Of a stretch of DNA of 64,000 nt, positions 34,786 to 44,156 are shown piece by piece (positions within the stretch are counted from its first letter, which is position 1; the number at the start of each line of letters is the position of its first letter). The position numbers were made by a program, and so were the translations under genes. The notes under the pieces were generated by a model that worked only from the letters and a program-made list of their open reading frames with translations, was not told the DNA's origin and made no database searches. The DNA lies in NCBI RefSeq assembly GCF_000571935.1, contig NZ_ATAX01000036.1:203206-267205 (forward strand), given 5' to 3'. The DNA comes from Ruminococcus flavefaciens 007c (GTDB lineage Bacteria > Bacillota > Clostridia > Oscillospirales > Ruminococcaceae).

Positions 34786-37700
34786 ATGAAAAACAAATTA
34801 TTCGCAAAAACAATTGCAGCCACAATGTCTGTAGCCATGATTTGCGGCAGCATATCAGAATCTGTTCGGTATAACCCGTTCATACCGAATGTTAAGGCAG
34901 CAGGATCAGACACAGCATCAGACAAAAATGATAATTGGCATATAGGCTATAGATATCGTTCCAAAGATGTATTATACTACAAAGATGATAATGTCTATAA
35001 CAGAGAGCCTGATTTTTCACTGGTAATAGAAAATACAAAGTCAAATGACAGCTCTATAGAGAAAACATTCAAGGTTGAGCCATATACAAAATACAGATTT
35101 TCTGCAATGGTCAGTTATTCCGGATATTCTGATCTTGAAAACCCAAATAAGAAAACAGGTGCAAGTATTGGAATTGCCAGAAGCTATTCACATTCTAACT
35201 ATGTTAACACCGATGGATGGACAAAAGCTGAATTTGAATTTGAAACAAAAGGAGAAAATGAGGTAACCCTATGTCTTCGTAACGGTGCATACGGAGGCTG
35301 CTGTAAAGGCAAAGCATATTTCAGCAATATATGTCTTGAACAGATCGAAACAGAGAAGACTAATAAATGGAATATCCTTGCAGTCGCATTCCAGCAGGTT
35401 GATGTTAAAGACCTGAAAGGAAAAGAAAACATAATCCGTAAAAAAGACGGAGTGGATACACAATGCTTAACTAAAGATGATATTGATCTGATAGGCATAA
35501 ATCTGAAAAAACTTAAATGTGAATTGCCTGAAATGTCTGATGGATTATGGGATATCGATTCTGTTGATTATTGCTTGGTCAAAAGTTCGGATTCCCAAAT
35601 CGCCGATGAACTCAAGGACTTAGATACTGCTGCGTATAAAGATGAGATCAATTTTTTTGAAGCATCTGATACTGCCGTACTGACTGACCTCAGAATACGC
35701 GATGACGGCGTGATCCAGATAGATCCGCACACTAATGAGATCGAAGCGATTATTGAACCCATTTTAAAGAATAAGGAATATGATCATATAATCTTTTTTT
35801 CTCCGTTCCGTGACTGGACAGGCGGCGTAATGGGCACCGGAGGTACCTTTTACTGCGATGGTACAAATTTTTGTCAGATCCCTTGTAAGATCCCCAAGGA
35901 TTATGAACTTGAAAAAGAAAGATCTTTTTCACAATCCGGCTATGTACATGAATTACTCCATGGAATGGAAACCCGTTCCAAATCAATTGATCCCGAAAAG
36001 ACAGCCAATCTACATGACAATGCGATCTACGGCTATGAAAAAGCAGGTCCCAACGAATGGAAAGAATGGTACACAGCATATATGCGTTCCGATTTGACAG
36101 GCGGAAGAGGAATAGCTCCTGCGGTATACCTTACCGAAAGAACAAAGTATATTAATGTAGTATCAGATGATATGACAGTCAATGAGGATGATATAAAGTA
36201 TAAGGGAGCAGTTTTCTCTGGTAAGCCCAAAACCTTATATCTGGCAGGTGAAGAGCTTGACTTGTCAGGTGCTGTTATTTCGGGTACAGATCTTGATAAA
36301 GCGATACCTATAGAAAAAATTGATACACTGAATACTTCTGATTTTGATAATAAAAAGCCCGGCGTGTATACAATATATGCCGATCTGAGCAGCTATAAGA
36401 CAGGACTTAAAGCTTCATTGGATGTGCAGGTCGTCAATGAAGGGGATCTTATTTACGGAGATGCAGACTGCAACGGAATAGTTGACATGGAGGATTTTGT
36501 TCTTCTTAATAAGTATCTCAAAGGTAATGAAGTTGATCTCTCAGTTCTTGCAAAACGCAATGCAGATGTATACAACCCCGGTTCGGGAATCACAGAAGAT
36601 GATGCAGAGGCAATATCAAAGTTCTTATCTTACGGCGAAAAACTTCCCGTAACAACAACGCTTAAATACGGTGACGTAAATTGTGACAATATTGTCGATA
36701 CGGAAGATGTGACTTTTCTTGAAAGCTACCTGAATGGCGGCAATGTAAGAATATCAGCTCAGGGCAGGATCAATGCTGATGTTTACAACCTCGGTTCGGG
36801 AATTACAGAAGATGACCTGGATACGATAAACAATTACATTTCAGGTAAGACAAATCTTCCCTTAATGACCGAACTTCTTTACGGTGACGTAAACTGTGAC
36901 GGCGCTGTTGATAGCAAAGATCCTATGCTTCTCCAAAGCTACATTGACGGTGATAATGTAAGAATATCAGCTCAGGGCAGAATAAATGCCGATGTTTACA
37001 ACCCAGGCTCGGGAATTACAGAAGATGACGTGGATACGATAAACAAGTATATCTCAGGTAAGGCAAATCTTCCATTAGTGACCGAACTTCTTTACGGTGA
37101 CGTAAACTGCGACGGCGTTGTTGATATGGAAGATGATGTGCTTCTCCAAAGTTACATTGACGGTGATAATGTAAGAATATCAGCTCAGGGCAAGATAAAT
37201 GCCGATGTATTCAATCCGCGTACAGAAGCAGATATTCACAATCCATATTCTTATCTTGATGAGAACGACGTTATTAATATACGGGAGTATATTTCAGGGA
37301 ATACAGTTTTGCCTGTAGAAACCAAAAAGCCGGGCGATGTAAATTGTGACGGCACCGTTGACACAAAAGACTCTGCACTTCTCCGAGCTTACCTCAAAGA
37401 TAAGCTCACAAGAATATCAGCGCAGGGGATTCTCAATGCAAATGTATATCTTACTCCGGATTCAGATCTGTCAAAAGGAGATGCTGAGTATATAGATAAG
37501 TATATTTCAGGTGAAGTTGCATCTCTTCCGGCCGGCGTTATATTAGGCGATGTAGACGCAAGCGGCAAAGTTGATATGGACGACTATAATATGGTCCACG
37601 ATCATATCGTTGGCAGTAAGACTTTAAGCAATAAACTGGAAAAGGTCGCTGATGTAAACGGCGATGGTCTGATTGATTCAAAAGATGACGAAATGATCCT

Positions 37701-38067
37701 TGATCATATCAATGGTAAAAAGCCTTTAGATGAATATCTTACAACTATCACTACTACGGCCAATACTACTACTACGACAAAAACATCTTCTACTACAGCT
37801 ACAACAGTTTCAAAACCTTCTGTTACAAAGGAAGGCGATACCAACTGTGACGGAAAGGTCGATCTAGCAGACGCTATACTTATCATGCAAAGCCTTGCAA
37901 ATCCAAATAAGTACGGTATAGGCGGTACAGCCGACAAGCCCCTTACATATCAGGGCAAGATCAACGGCGACGTTGACAAGTCGACTGAAGGACTTACCGC
38001 TAATGATGCTCTCCGCATACAGGAGTATCTGCTCCATAAGGTCAAAAGTCTTGATCCAAGAGAATAA
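34786..38067 (+). CDS. Exported putative metallopeptidase with seven dockerin-like modules
   Basis: 1093 residues; ATG 34786 behind AAAGGAG. The order is a signal peptide (about 1-38), a jelly-roll CBM-like domain (about 55-190), a putative zinc-peptidase domain with HELLH at 388-392 (GYVHELLHGMETRS, later WKEWYTAYM), an Ig-like domain (about 475-545), then six tandem dockerin-like units of about 70 residues starting near 557, 627, 698, 769, 847 and 920 (GDVNCDGVVDMED pattern, each with a second loop such as GSGITEDD). A Thr linker and a seventh, canonical dockerin (about 1016-1093, GDTNCDGKVDLADA) follow. Units 2-4 are nearly identical. The peptidase class and target are unknown; the multiplicity of dockerins is directly visible. 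Confidence 0.85.
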   Translation: MKNKLFAKTIAATMSVAMICGSISESVRYNPFIPNVKAAGSDTASDKNDNWHIGYRYRSKDVLYYKDDNVYNREPDFSLVIENTKSNDSSIEKTFKVEPYTKYRFSAMVSYSGYSDLENPNKKTGASIGIARSYSHSNYVNTDGWTKAEFEFETKGENEVTLCLRNGAYGGCCKGKAYFSNICLEQIETEKTNKWNILAVAFQQVDVKDLKGKENIIRKKDGVDTQCLTKDDIDLIGINLKKLKCELPEMSDGLWDIDSVDYCLVKSSDSQIADELKDLDTAAYKDEINFFEASDTAVLTDLRIRDDGVIQIDPHTNEIEAIIEPILKNKEYDHIIFFSPFRDWTGGVMGTGGTFYCDGTNFCQIPCKIPKDYELEKERSFSQSGYVHELLHGMETRSKSIDPEKTANLHDNAIYGYEKAGPNEWKEWYTAYMRSDLTGGRGIAPAVYLTERTKYINVVSDDMTVNEDDIKYKGAVFSGKPKTLYLAGEELDLSGAVISGTDLDKAIPIEKIDTLNTSDFDNKKPGVYTIYADLSSYKTGLKASLDVQVVNEGDLIYGDADCNGIVDMEDFVLLNKYLKGNEVDLSVLAKRNADVYNPGSGITEDDAEAISKFLSYGEKLPVTTTLKYGDVNCDNIVDTEDVTFLESYLNGGNVRISAQGRINADVYNLGSGITEDDLDTINNYISGKTNLPLMTELLYGDVNCDGAVDSKDPMLLQSYIDGDNVRISAQGRINADVYNPGSGITEDDVDTINKYISGKANLPLVTELLYGDVNCDGVVDMEDDVLLQSYIDGDNVRISAQGKINADVFNPRTEADIHNPYSYLDENDVINIREYISGNTVLPVETKKPGDVNCDGTVDTKDSALLRAYLKDKLTRISAQGILNANVYLTPDSDLSKGDAEYIDKYISGEVASLPAGVILGDVDASGKVDMDDYNMVHDHIVGSKTLSNKLEKVADVNGDGLIDSKDDEMILDHINGKKPLDEYLTTITTTANTTTTTKTSSTTATTVSKPSVTKEGDTNCDGKVDLADAILIMQSLANPNKYGIGGTADKPLTYQGKINGDVDKSTEGLTANDALRIQEYLLHKVKSLDPRE

Positions 38068-38078
38068 TTCTTATTATA

Positions 38079-38112
38079 AAGGCTCCTCCGAAATGAGGAG
38101 CTTTCTTTTTTT
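38079..38112 (+). terminator. Terminator of the seven-dockerin gene
   Basis: AAGGCTCCTC pairs with GAGGAGCTTT and is followed by a T-run. A second hairpin, GGCAGCC/GGCTGTC, lies at 38160-38182. Confidence 0.8.
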
Positions 38113-38311
38113 CTTTGCATTGTATCTATGTTAAAACAAAAGCAGGAATAGACAAGAAAGGCAGCCATTACGGCTGTCTTTAATATAAGCATAGTTGTAT
38201 ATATAGAAGTCTCTGTTCATAAATTGCTGACGATATGCGTTTATAGAAATATTATACGGTATAGATTTTTATCAATGCTCATCTCTATCAGAATTATTTC
38301 ATTTCTTGAAT

Positions 38312-38428
38312 TTGATAATCATTCTCAATTGTGAAAAGTATGTGAAAAATATTGTGAAAGTATTGACATTCACATTGAGTATGATATAATAAGCAAGGCT
38401 AATATGAAAATGATAATCATTTTCATAT
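38312..38428 (+). promoter_or_regulatory. Zinc-operon promoter with Fur/Zur-type boxes
   Basis: TTGACA (38363-38368), 16-bp spacer, TATAAT (38385-38390). A 27-bp perfect palindrome at 38402-38428 (core arms TGAAAATGAT around a central A) covers the likely transcription start. A second, weaker box lies upstream at 38312-38328 (TTGATAAT, C, ATTCTCAA). Both look like Fur-superfamily operators, so the regulator encoded next would repress its own operon. Confidence 0.8.
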
Positions 38429-38448
38429 CAAAAAACAGAGGTGAAAAC

Positions 38449-38853
38449 ATGGGTTCTTACAATACTCCACAAAAAGAACGAATACTATCATTTCTTTACT
38501 TGCATATGGACAGGGATCTAACTGTACATGAGATCATAGAGGGTATAACGAATGAATTACCGGATGAAAATCCGATAGCAGAAAGCACAGTATACCGCAT
38601 AATGAATAATCTTACTCAGCTCGGATTAACCAGTAAAAAAACAGATAGTAACCGTGAATTTCGATATAGGCTATGCAATAATGATAATAATAATTCAAGA
38701 ATCAGCTTCCATTGTAAAGTATGCGGAAAGATATATCATATAGACGAGAAAGTCTGTAATTCCATAATCAAGGAGCTTCATGAAAACTGCCCTGTTAAAA
38801 TTAATGAAGATCTCATGCTGACAGGAGTATGCAGCAATTGTCAGCAGCGGTAG
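38449..38853 (+). CDS. zur: Fur-family zinc-responsive repressor
   Basis: 134 residues from ATG 38449 (AGAGGTG before it; an earlier in-frame ATG lies inside the operator). The winged HTH shows LTVHEIIEGI and PIAESTVYRIMNNLTQLGL; the dimer domain keeps paired Cys motifs (CKVCG and CSNC) for structural zinc and the SFHCKVCG region. The operator, and ZnuA and COG0523 genes downstream, argue for Zur rather than Fur or PerR. It should repress the operon when zinc is ample. Confidence 0.85.
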   Translation: MGSYNTPQKERILSFLYLHMDRDLTVHEIIEGITNELPDENPIAESTVYRIMNNLTQLGLTSKKTDSNREFRYRLCNNDNNNSRISFHCKVCGKIYHIDEKVCNSIIKELHENCPVKINEDLMLTGVCSNCQQR

Positions 38854-38896
38854 CGTATATGTTGGAAAACAACTGATTATTTTGGGAGAGATAGCT

Positions 38897-39199
38897 TTGA
38901 AAAAGGTCGCAAACCGATTTATTGTTTTTACGATAATGATATCTGTTGTGCTTATGCTGGTCATTTCTTCGTTTATGATAGCAAAGCATATGCATCATCA
39001 TTGTACAGGTAATAACTGTCCTGTATGCCAGGAGATAATACAATGCATCAATAATGTCCGTCTACTCGGATTCACCGGTAACGGATTTGTATTATCAAAT
39101 ACATTCGTCATAGTCTTTATGGTTACTTTAATTTTTGCTGTAAGCACTATGTCAAATAAAACAACCCTGATTTCTCTTAAGGTGGAACTTCTGAATTGA
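38897..39199 (+). CDS. Small membrane protein with His/Cys metal motif
   Basis: 100 residues from a TTG start at 38897 (GGGAG 8 nt before it). A membrane helix (about 11-30) is followed by HMHHHCTGNNCPVCQ, a likely metal-binding patch, then a second helix (about 70-92). It lies second in the zinc operon. A role in zinc capture or delivery at the membrane is inferred from motif and context; I know no characterised homologue. Confidence 0.7.
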   Translation: MKKVANRFIVFTIMISVVLMLVISSFMIAKHMHHHCTGNNCPVCQEIIQCINNVRLLGFTGNGFVLSNTFVIVFMVTLIFAVSTMSNKTTLISLKVELLN

Positions 39200-39258
39200 A
39201 TGATAATAAGTGTTACAGGACAAAACTTATATAATATTTTTTGGGAGGTTCATATCCT

Positions 39259-41409
39259 ATGTTCAATAAAAAAACTATAACAGCAATACTCAGTATTGCT
39301 ATGGCTGCTGCAAGCTTTACCGGATGCAGCTCTGATAATAAATCTTCCGGTAACGACAATACTAAGGCAACAGTTTTATCCCCCGATGCTTCAAAGTCAT
39401 ATAACGTTGTTTGTACTATTTTCCCTGAGTATGACTGGGTTAAGGAAATAATCGGCGATCATGCCGATAATTTTGAACTTTCATACCTGCTTGACAGCGG
39501 TATTGATCTTCATAACTATCAGCCTACAGCTGATGATATTATTAAAATATCCACCTGTGATCTTTTCATATACGTTGGCGGAGAGTCTGACAAATGGGCA
39601 GAGGATGCGATTGCTCAGGCAGCTAATAAAAATATGAAAGTAATAAACCTTATGGACGTTCTCGGTGATTCCGCTAAGGTTGAAGAACTCAAGGAAGGTA
39701 TGCAGGAAAGCGAACATGAGCATAGTCATGACCATGACGAGGAAATCACAGAAGATGATATAAAGCCAAGAGAGGTTTCTGAGTTTGAGGGTGAGTGGCA
39801 GTCGTTATATCCTGTACTTATGACAGGTGCTCTTGACGAATATGTGGAGTATCAGGCTGAGAAGAAAGCGATAACTGTTGAAGAATCACGTGCAGAGATC
39901 GAAGAAAAATGGAACTGTGGTGTAAAAAATATAATAATTAAGGGGAACGACATCACATTAATATATGATGATGGTAAGGAAGTCACGGGAACATATGAGT
40001 ATGCCGGATTTGCAACAAAGAAGGATGATACGGGCAAGATCACAAGCATTCGTCATGAGTTCCTTGAAAAAGAAGGAAACGGACCTAAGTATGTTATGCT
40101 CAATGATCATGGTCATGAGCCAGCTGATTCTGTAGAGCATTTCCACATCTATTTTGGTGACAACAATTTTGATGAGCTTGTTACTACAACTTCAAATCCA
40201 TTTTTTGTTGATTCAAAGCTTGATGCTGAAGGCTGCCTTGATAATGTAATGGGGCACGAAAAGGGCAACGGCCACGATCATGACCACAGCAAGGAAGTTT
40301 CCACCTTTGAGGACGATGAAGTCAAGGACAGACCTCTCTCAGACTGGGAGGGTGACTGGCAGTCCGCTTATCCGCTGGTGCTTGACGGCTCGCTTGATGA
40401 AGCATGGGAGCATAAGGCTGAGAGCGGTAAAATGACTGCTGAAGAGTACAAGGATTACTACACAAAGGGCTACAAATCAGACTATAACACTATCAGCATC
40501 CACGATGATCATATCAAGTTTACTGATAATGATGGCAAGGTAACTGAGTCCGATTACAAGTATGCAGGTTACTTCATTCAGGACTGGTCAACAGGCACAA
40601 GAGCTGCTATGTACCGCTTTGAAGCCGAGGATAAGAACTCAGGTGCACCTGTATATATCGAGTTCAACGACCATATCATCGAACCTGAAAAGGCAGAACA
40701 TTTCCATATCCGTATGAGCAATGAAAGCTATGATGCTATTGTTGATCCAGAGGGCAACTGGCCTACATTCTTTGATGCTTCACTCTCTCCCGAAGGCGTT
40801 TGTGATGAGGTCATCGGTCATGACAGCAAGAAGGAAGAGGAACATGATCATGAACACGAGGAGGGCGAAGAAGAATATGACGAGCACGTATGGCTCTCTC
40901 TGAAAAATGCAAAGGTACTCTGTGCCGAGATCGAAAAGAACCTTGAAGCTATCGACTCTGCAAACGCTGCTGATTACAAAGCTAACCTTGACAGCTATAT
41001 CTCCAAGCTCTCCGACCTTGACAACAGCTTCCAGACACTGGTTGACAGTGCTTCCGTAAAAACACTTGTTTTCGGAGACAGATTCCCGTTCCGCTACTTT
41101 GTGGACGATTACGGCCTTGATTACTTCGCCGCATTTATCGGCTGCTCTGCCGAGTCGGAGGCAAGCTTTGAAACTATCAAGTTCCTTTCCGATAAGATAA
41201 AGGAGCTTGACTGCGATACAGTTTTCACACTCGAAAATTCAAATAAGGATATTGCAAACGCTATTATCAGCAACTCAGGCAAAAAAGATGTTAAGATCGC
41301 AGAGCTCAACTCGCTTCAGTCAGTATCTAAGAGCGATATAAGCAGCGGGGCAAGCTATATATCCCTTATGCAGAAGAACTATGATGTTCTTGCAGGCGTT
41401 ATGAAATGA
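39259..41409 (+). CDS. znuA: Zinc-binding lipoprotein: ZnuA split by two ZinT domains
   Basis: 716 residues from ATG 39259 (GGGAGG before it). A lipoprotein signal ends SFTGC. ZnuA-type sequence starts at about 45 ([26 protein letters not shown]), breaks at a His-rich loop ([11 protein letters not shown], about 151) and resumes only at about 540 ([11 protein letters not shown]). Between lie two ZinT domains (about 170-330 and 350-515: [36 protein letters not shown]), joined by His-rich linkers ([16 protein letters not shown]). AdcA of streptococci carries one ZinT at the C-terminus; here two are inserted within ZnuA. It should capture zinc for an ABC importer, but no permease or ATPase gene is nearby. 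Confidence 0.9.
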   Translation: MFNKKTITAILSIAMAAASFTGCSSDNKSSGNDNTKATVLSPDASKSYNVVCTIFPEYDWVKEIIGDHADNFELSYLLDSGIDLHNYQPTADDIIKISTCDLFIYVGGESDKWAEDAIAQAANKNMKVINLMDVLGDSAKVEELKEGMQESEHEHSHDHDEEITEDDIKPREVSEFEGEWQSLYPVLMTGALDEYVEYQAEKKAITVEESRAEIEEKWNCGVKNIIIKGNDITLIYDDGKEVTGTYEYAGFATKKDDTGKITSIRHEFLEKEGNGPKYVMLNDHGHEPADSVEHFHIYFGDNNFDELVTTTSNPFFVDSKLDAEGCLDNVMGHEKGNGHDHDHSKEVSTFEDDEVKDRPLSDWEGDWQSAYPLVLDGSLDEAWEHKAESGKMTAEEYKDYYTKGYKSDYNTISIHDDHIKFTDNDGKVTESDYKYAGYFIQDWSTGTRAAMYRFEAEDKNSGAPVYIEFNDHIIEPEKAEHFHIRMSNESYDAIVDPEGNWPTFFDASLSPEGVCDEVIGHDSKKEEEHDHEHEEGEEEYDEHVWLSLKNAKVLCAEIEKNLEAIDSANAADYKANLDSYISKLSDLDNSFQTLVDSASVKTLVFGDRFPFRYFVDDYGLDYFAAFIGCSAESEASFETIKFLSDKIKELDCDTVFTLENSNKDIANAIISNSGKKDVKIAELNSLQSVSKSDISSGASYISLMQKNYDVLAGVMK

Positions 41410-41417
41410 GGTACAAT

Positions 41418-42524
41418 ATGTCAAAGAACAAAATCCCCGTTATACTCATCACAGGCTATCTCGGCTCGGGAAAGACAACTCTCATGCAGAATCTTCTGAA
41501 ACAGGAGCAGCGCAGGATAGCACTTATAGTAAATGATATGGGCAGCGTCAACATAGACGCTGCTCTCCTCAATAAGAACCGTGACCGTATAGCTTCCGTC
41601 GAAATGGTAGAACTCCAGAACGGCTGCATATGCTGTACTCTCAGAGACGAGTTCATAGCTGAGATAGAGCGTATCTCTCAGCTTCCCGATATTGAAGCTG
41701 TTTTTGTTGAAGCTTCGGGAATAAGCGAGCCGTCGAATATCGCCGCTTCATTTGTTGTCTATACAGAGGATAATCCTGATACGAATGTGTATCTCAGCTC
41801 CGTTGTGTCAGTTGTTGACGCTGATCGTATATATAATGAATTCCTGCGTGAAATCTCAATGGAAAATGATACAGAGGAAGGGGATATCATCAATCTTATC
41901 ATTGACCAGATCGAGTTCTGCAATCTTATTATTCTCAATAAGACTGACTTGCTCAGTGCTGAACAGATCGAAGAAGTAACAAAGGCTATACGTGATATTC
42001 AATCAGAAGCCGAGATAATCCCCTCCATAAACAGTGAAGTCGATACCGACAAGATAATGCATGGAAAAGACTTCGACTATCACGCCGTCCTTGCTTCATC
42101 ATCGGTTCAGCGCGCTCTCAATACCAATGAGCCCACAGACAAGGAAGCCTGCATGGACGAGTATGGTATAACCTCATTTGTTTTTGAGGAGGCCCGCCCC
42201 TTTGACCGTGATAAATTCATGGACTTAGTTGACGAATACCCCAAGGAGCTTATTCGCACAAAGGGCTACGTATGGTTCGCAGATGATGATGTGCATATAC
42301 AGCTCTTTGAACAGGCAGGAAGAAATGCCAGTGTTACTGAACTCAATGAATGGCTTGCAGCTTGTCCGCAGGAGGAACTCGATGTTATGTTCGAGAATTA
42401 CCCTGACCTGAAAGACGACTGGCATGAAGTCTACGGCGACCGTATCAATCAGCTGGTATTCATCGGAAAGGGATACAAAAAAGCTGATATTCTCTCAAAG
42501 CTTGAAAGATGCCTGACAGTATGA
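41418..42524 (+). CDS. COG0523 (CobW/ZigA-like) GTPase, zinc metallochaperone
   Basis: 368 residues from ATG 41418 (GAGG 6 nt before it, inside the coupled start region of the previous gene). The P-loop is GYLGSGKTT, the metal site [11 protein letters not shown] (CxCC), the base-recognition motif NKTD, and a CobW C-terminal domain follows (about 270-365). Zur-regulated members of this family pass zinc to client enzymes during starvation. It is in the zinc operon, overlapping the next gene by 4 bp. Confidence 0.9.
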   Translation: MSKNKIPVILITGYLGSGKTTLMQNLLKQEQRRIALIVNDMGSVNIDAALLNKNRDRIASVEMVELQNGCICCTLRDEFIAEIERISQLPDIEAVFVEASGISEPSNIAASFVVYTEDNPDTNVYLSSVVSVVDADRIYNEFLREISMENDTEEGDIINLIIDQIEFCNLIILNKTDLLSAEQIEEVTKAIRDIQSEAEIIPSINSEVDTDKIMHGKDFDYHAVLASSSVQRALNTNEPTDKEACMDEYGITSFVFEEARPFDRDKFMDLVDEYPKELIRTKGYVWFADDDVHIQLFEQAGRNASVTELNEWLAACPQEELDVMFENYPDLKDDWHEVYGDRINQLVFIGKGYKKADILSKLERCLTV

Positions 42525-43471
42525 ACAGCAAGGCAATACCGGTATATCTTTTTCTCGGTTTTCTCGAAGCAGGGAAAACACAGTTTATACAGAAAACAAT
42601 ACTAAATAAACGCTTTGGACTCGGCGAGAACATACTTCTTATCACTTGTGAAGAAGGGATAGAGGAGTTTGATCTGTCACAGTTTGGCGATAAAAGCATA
42701 ACGTTCCATACTATAGAGGATAAGTCAGAGCTTGATGAGCAGCTCCTTTTTAAGCTGTCTGAAGAATGTGTCGCAGATAAAATACTTATCGAATATAATG
42801 GTATGTGGCATCTTACGGACTTGCTTCTTAACAAGCCCGAAAGCTGGAAGATATTCCAGACCGTATTCATTGCTGATGCTTCCACATTTCAGATATATCT
42901 GCAAAACTTCGGAAGCCTTGTTATCGACAAGGTAAACGTCAGCGATGTTGTGATTTTCAATCGCTATGCAAACAGAGCCGATGTCAATGAGCTTCATAAG
43001 ATCATACGCTCTATCAACAGAAGGGCAGAGATATATTATGAAGCCGATAACGGAATGATGATAGTTGATGACATCGAGGATCCTCTGCCGTTTGATCTTG
43101 AAGCACCGACTATAGTCATAAAGGATAATGATTATGCTATATGGTACAGCGATATTATGAACGATGCAAAGAGATATAATGGTAAAACTGTTAAGTTCAA
43201 AGCAATAATATCCTCGCGTCCTGAGCTTCCGAATAATGTTTTCGCAGCAGGCAGATTTATAATGACCTGCTGCGAAGCAGACATGGAATTCTGTTGGTTC
43301 GTTTCTTTATACAATCAATATTACAGTGTTCAGGGCGAGAAATGGGTAACTGTAACGGCTGATATAACAGTACAGCACCATGAGGCTGAAAATATTGATA
43401 TACCTCTTCTGAGAATTGTTGATCTTTATGAATGTGAACCGCCTGAAAAAGCAATCGCATCATTTATATAA
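42521..43471 (+). CDS. Second COG0523-like GTPase fused to a TIGR03943-like domain
   Basis: 316 residues from ATG 42521, which overlaps the preceding TGA. The P-loop ([11 protein letters not shown]) and the general GTPase order resemble the previous protein, but the CxCC motif is missing ([11 protein letters not shown] instead). The C-terminal 130 residues ([42 protein letters not shown]) match the domain of TIGR03943/DUF1980 proteins that sit beside metal-related permeases. It is the last gene of the zinc operon. Confidence 0.75.
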   Translation: MNSKAIPVYLFLGFLEAGKTQFIQKTILNKRFGLGENILLITCEEGIEEFDLSQFGDKSITFHTIEDKSELDEQLLFKLSEECVADKILIEYNGMWHLTDLLLNKPESWKIFQTVFIADASTFQIYLQNFGSLVIDKVNVSDVVIFNRYANRADVNELHKIIRSINRRAEIYYEADNGMMIVDDIEDPLPFDLEAPTIVIKDNDYAIWYSDIMNDAKRYNGKTVKFKAIISSRPELPNNVFAAGRFIMTCCEADMEFCWFVSLYNQYYSVQGEKWVTVTADITVQHHEAENIDIPLLRIVDLYECEPPEKAIASFI

Positions 43472-43671
43472 TTATTCGGCGAGATTATGAGGTTACGGGC
43501 TGGCTCTCCGCAGGTCATAATCTGTCCGTAAGGTATCCTTAGCAGAAAACACATAATCCGCTTATCTGGGATATTCTTCATAACATTCTTCAAATCAGTA
43601 TACCAAGGCAATGATAAAAAGCTTTCTTCTTTATTTTCTGCCTTTATTGCACAGAAGTAAACTCGCCGTTT
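43472..43671. other. Intergenic, nothing recognised
   Basis: No open frame of interest and no clear terminator for the zinc operon. Confidence 0.4.
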
Positions 43672-44028
43672 TCAATACGAAGGCATGATACTTTGCCGTT
43701 TAATAACTGATAAAAAATATCCTCGCCGATGACGAGGATATTTTTGTATCATTATTCGTTTTTTTGTCCTGAACGCAATTGCTGCGGTAATAATACCAAG
43801 AAGCATTATAGCCACAAATATTGTATTGCAATTATTATCGCCGGTGGTTGGCGAAGCCTGAAACAAGACATTATAACCCGATGTCACGGGCTCTTCATTC
43901 TCCGAAGCCAGAACCTTAATATCAATAATCTTCTTGTAGGAAGAGACTCTGTCATAATTGATAATACCGCTTGCCGCCTCCGAGAACACACTTGAAAGCT
44001 TCTTCGAATCGGTGATTGTATATGACAT
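43672..44028 (-). pseudogene. C-terminal remnant of a sortase-anchored protein
   Basis: The frame from about 44028 carries a sorting signal: SPTTGDNN, a hydrophobic segment (TIFVAIMLLGIITAAIAF) and RTKKR. It then reads on through a terminator hairpin before stopping, so the true stop has been lost. No signal peptide or ribosome site precedes it, and the lyase terminator lies just upstream. I take it as the 3' stump of a cell-wall protein gene. Confidence 0.55.
43719..43745. terminator. Hairpin like that of IS66 tnpC
   Basis: ATCCTCGCCGATGACGAGGAT with A- and T-runs on both sides; it differs by one base from the hairpin at 4120. Confidence 0.65.
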
Positions 44029-44100
44029 ATTTTTTTTGATGCTATGCTTCTCATGAGTCTGACGGCAAGAAACTGTTCGTTTTGAGCCAAAATAAAAGAT

Positions 44101-44152
44101 CAGGACTGCTGTTGTAAGTCTGAAGATAATCAAACTGTTGACAGCAGTCCTG
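44101..44152 (-). terminator. Terminator of the lyase gene
   Basis: CAGGACTGCTGT pairs with ACAGCAGTCCTG across a 28-nt loop; the - strand continues ATCTTTTATTTT. Confidence 0.7.
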
Positions 44153-44156
44153 TTTA

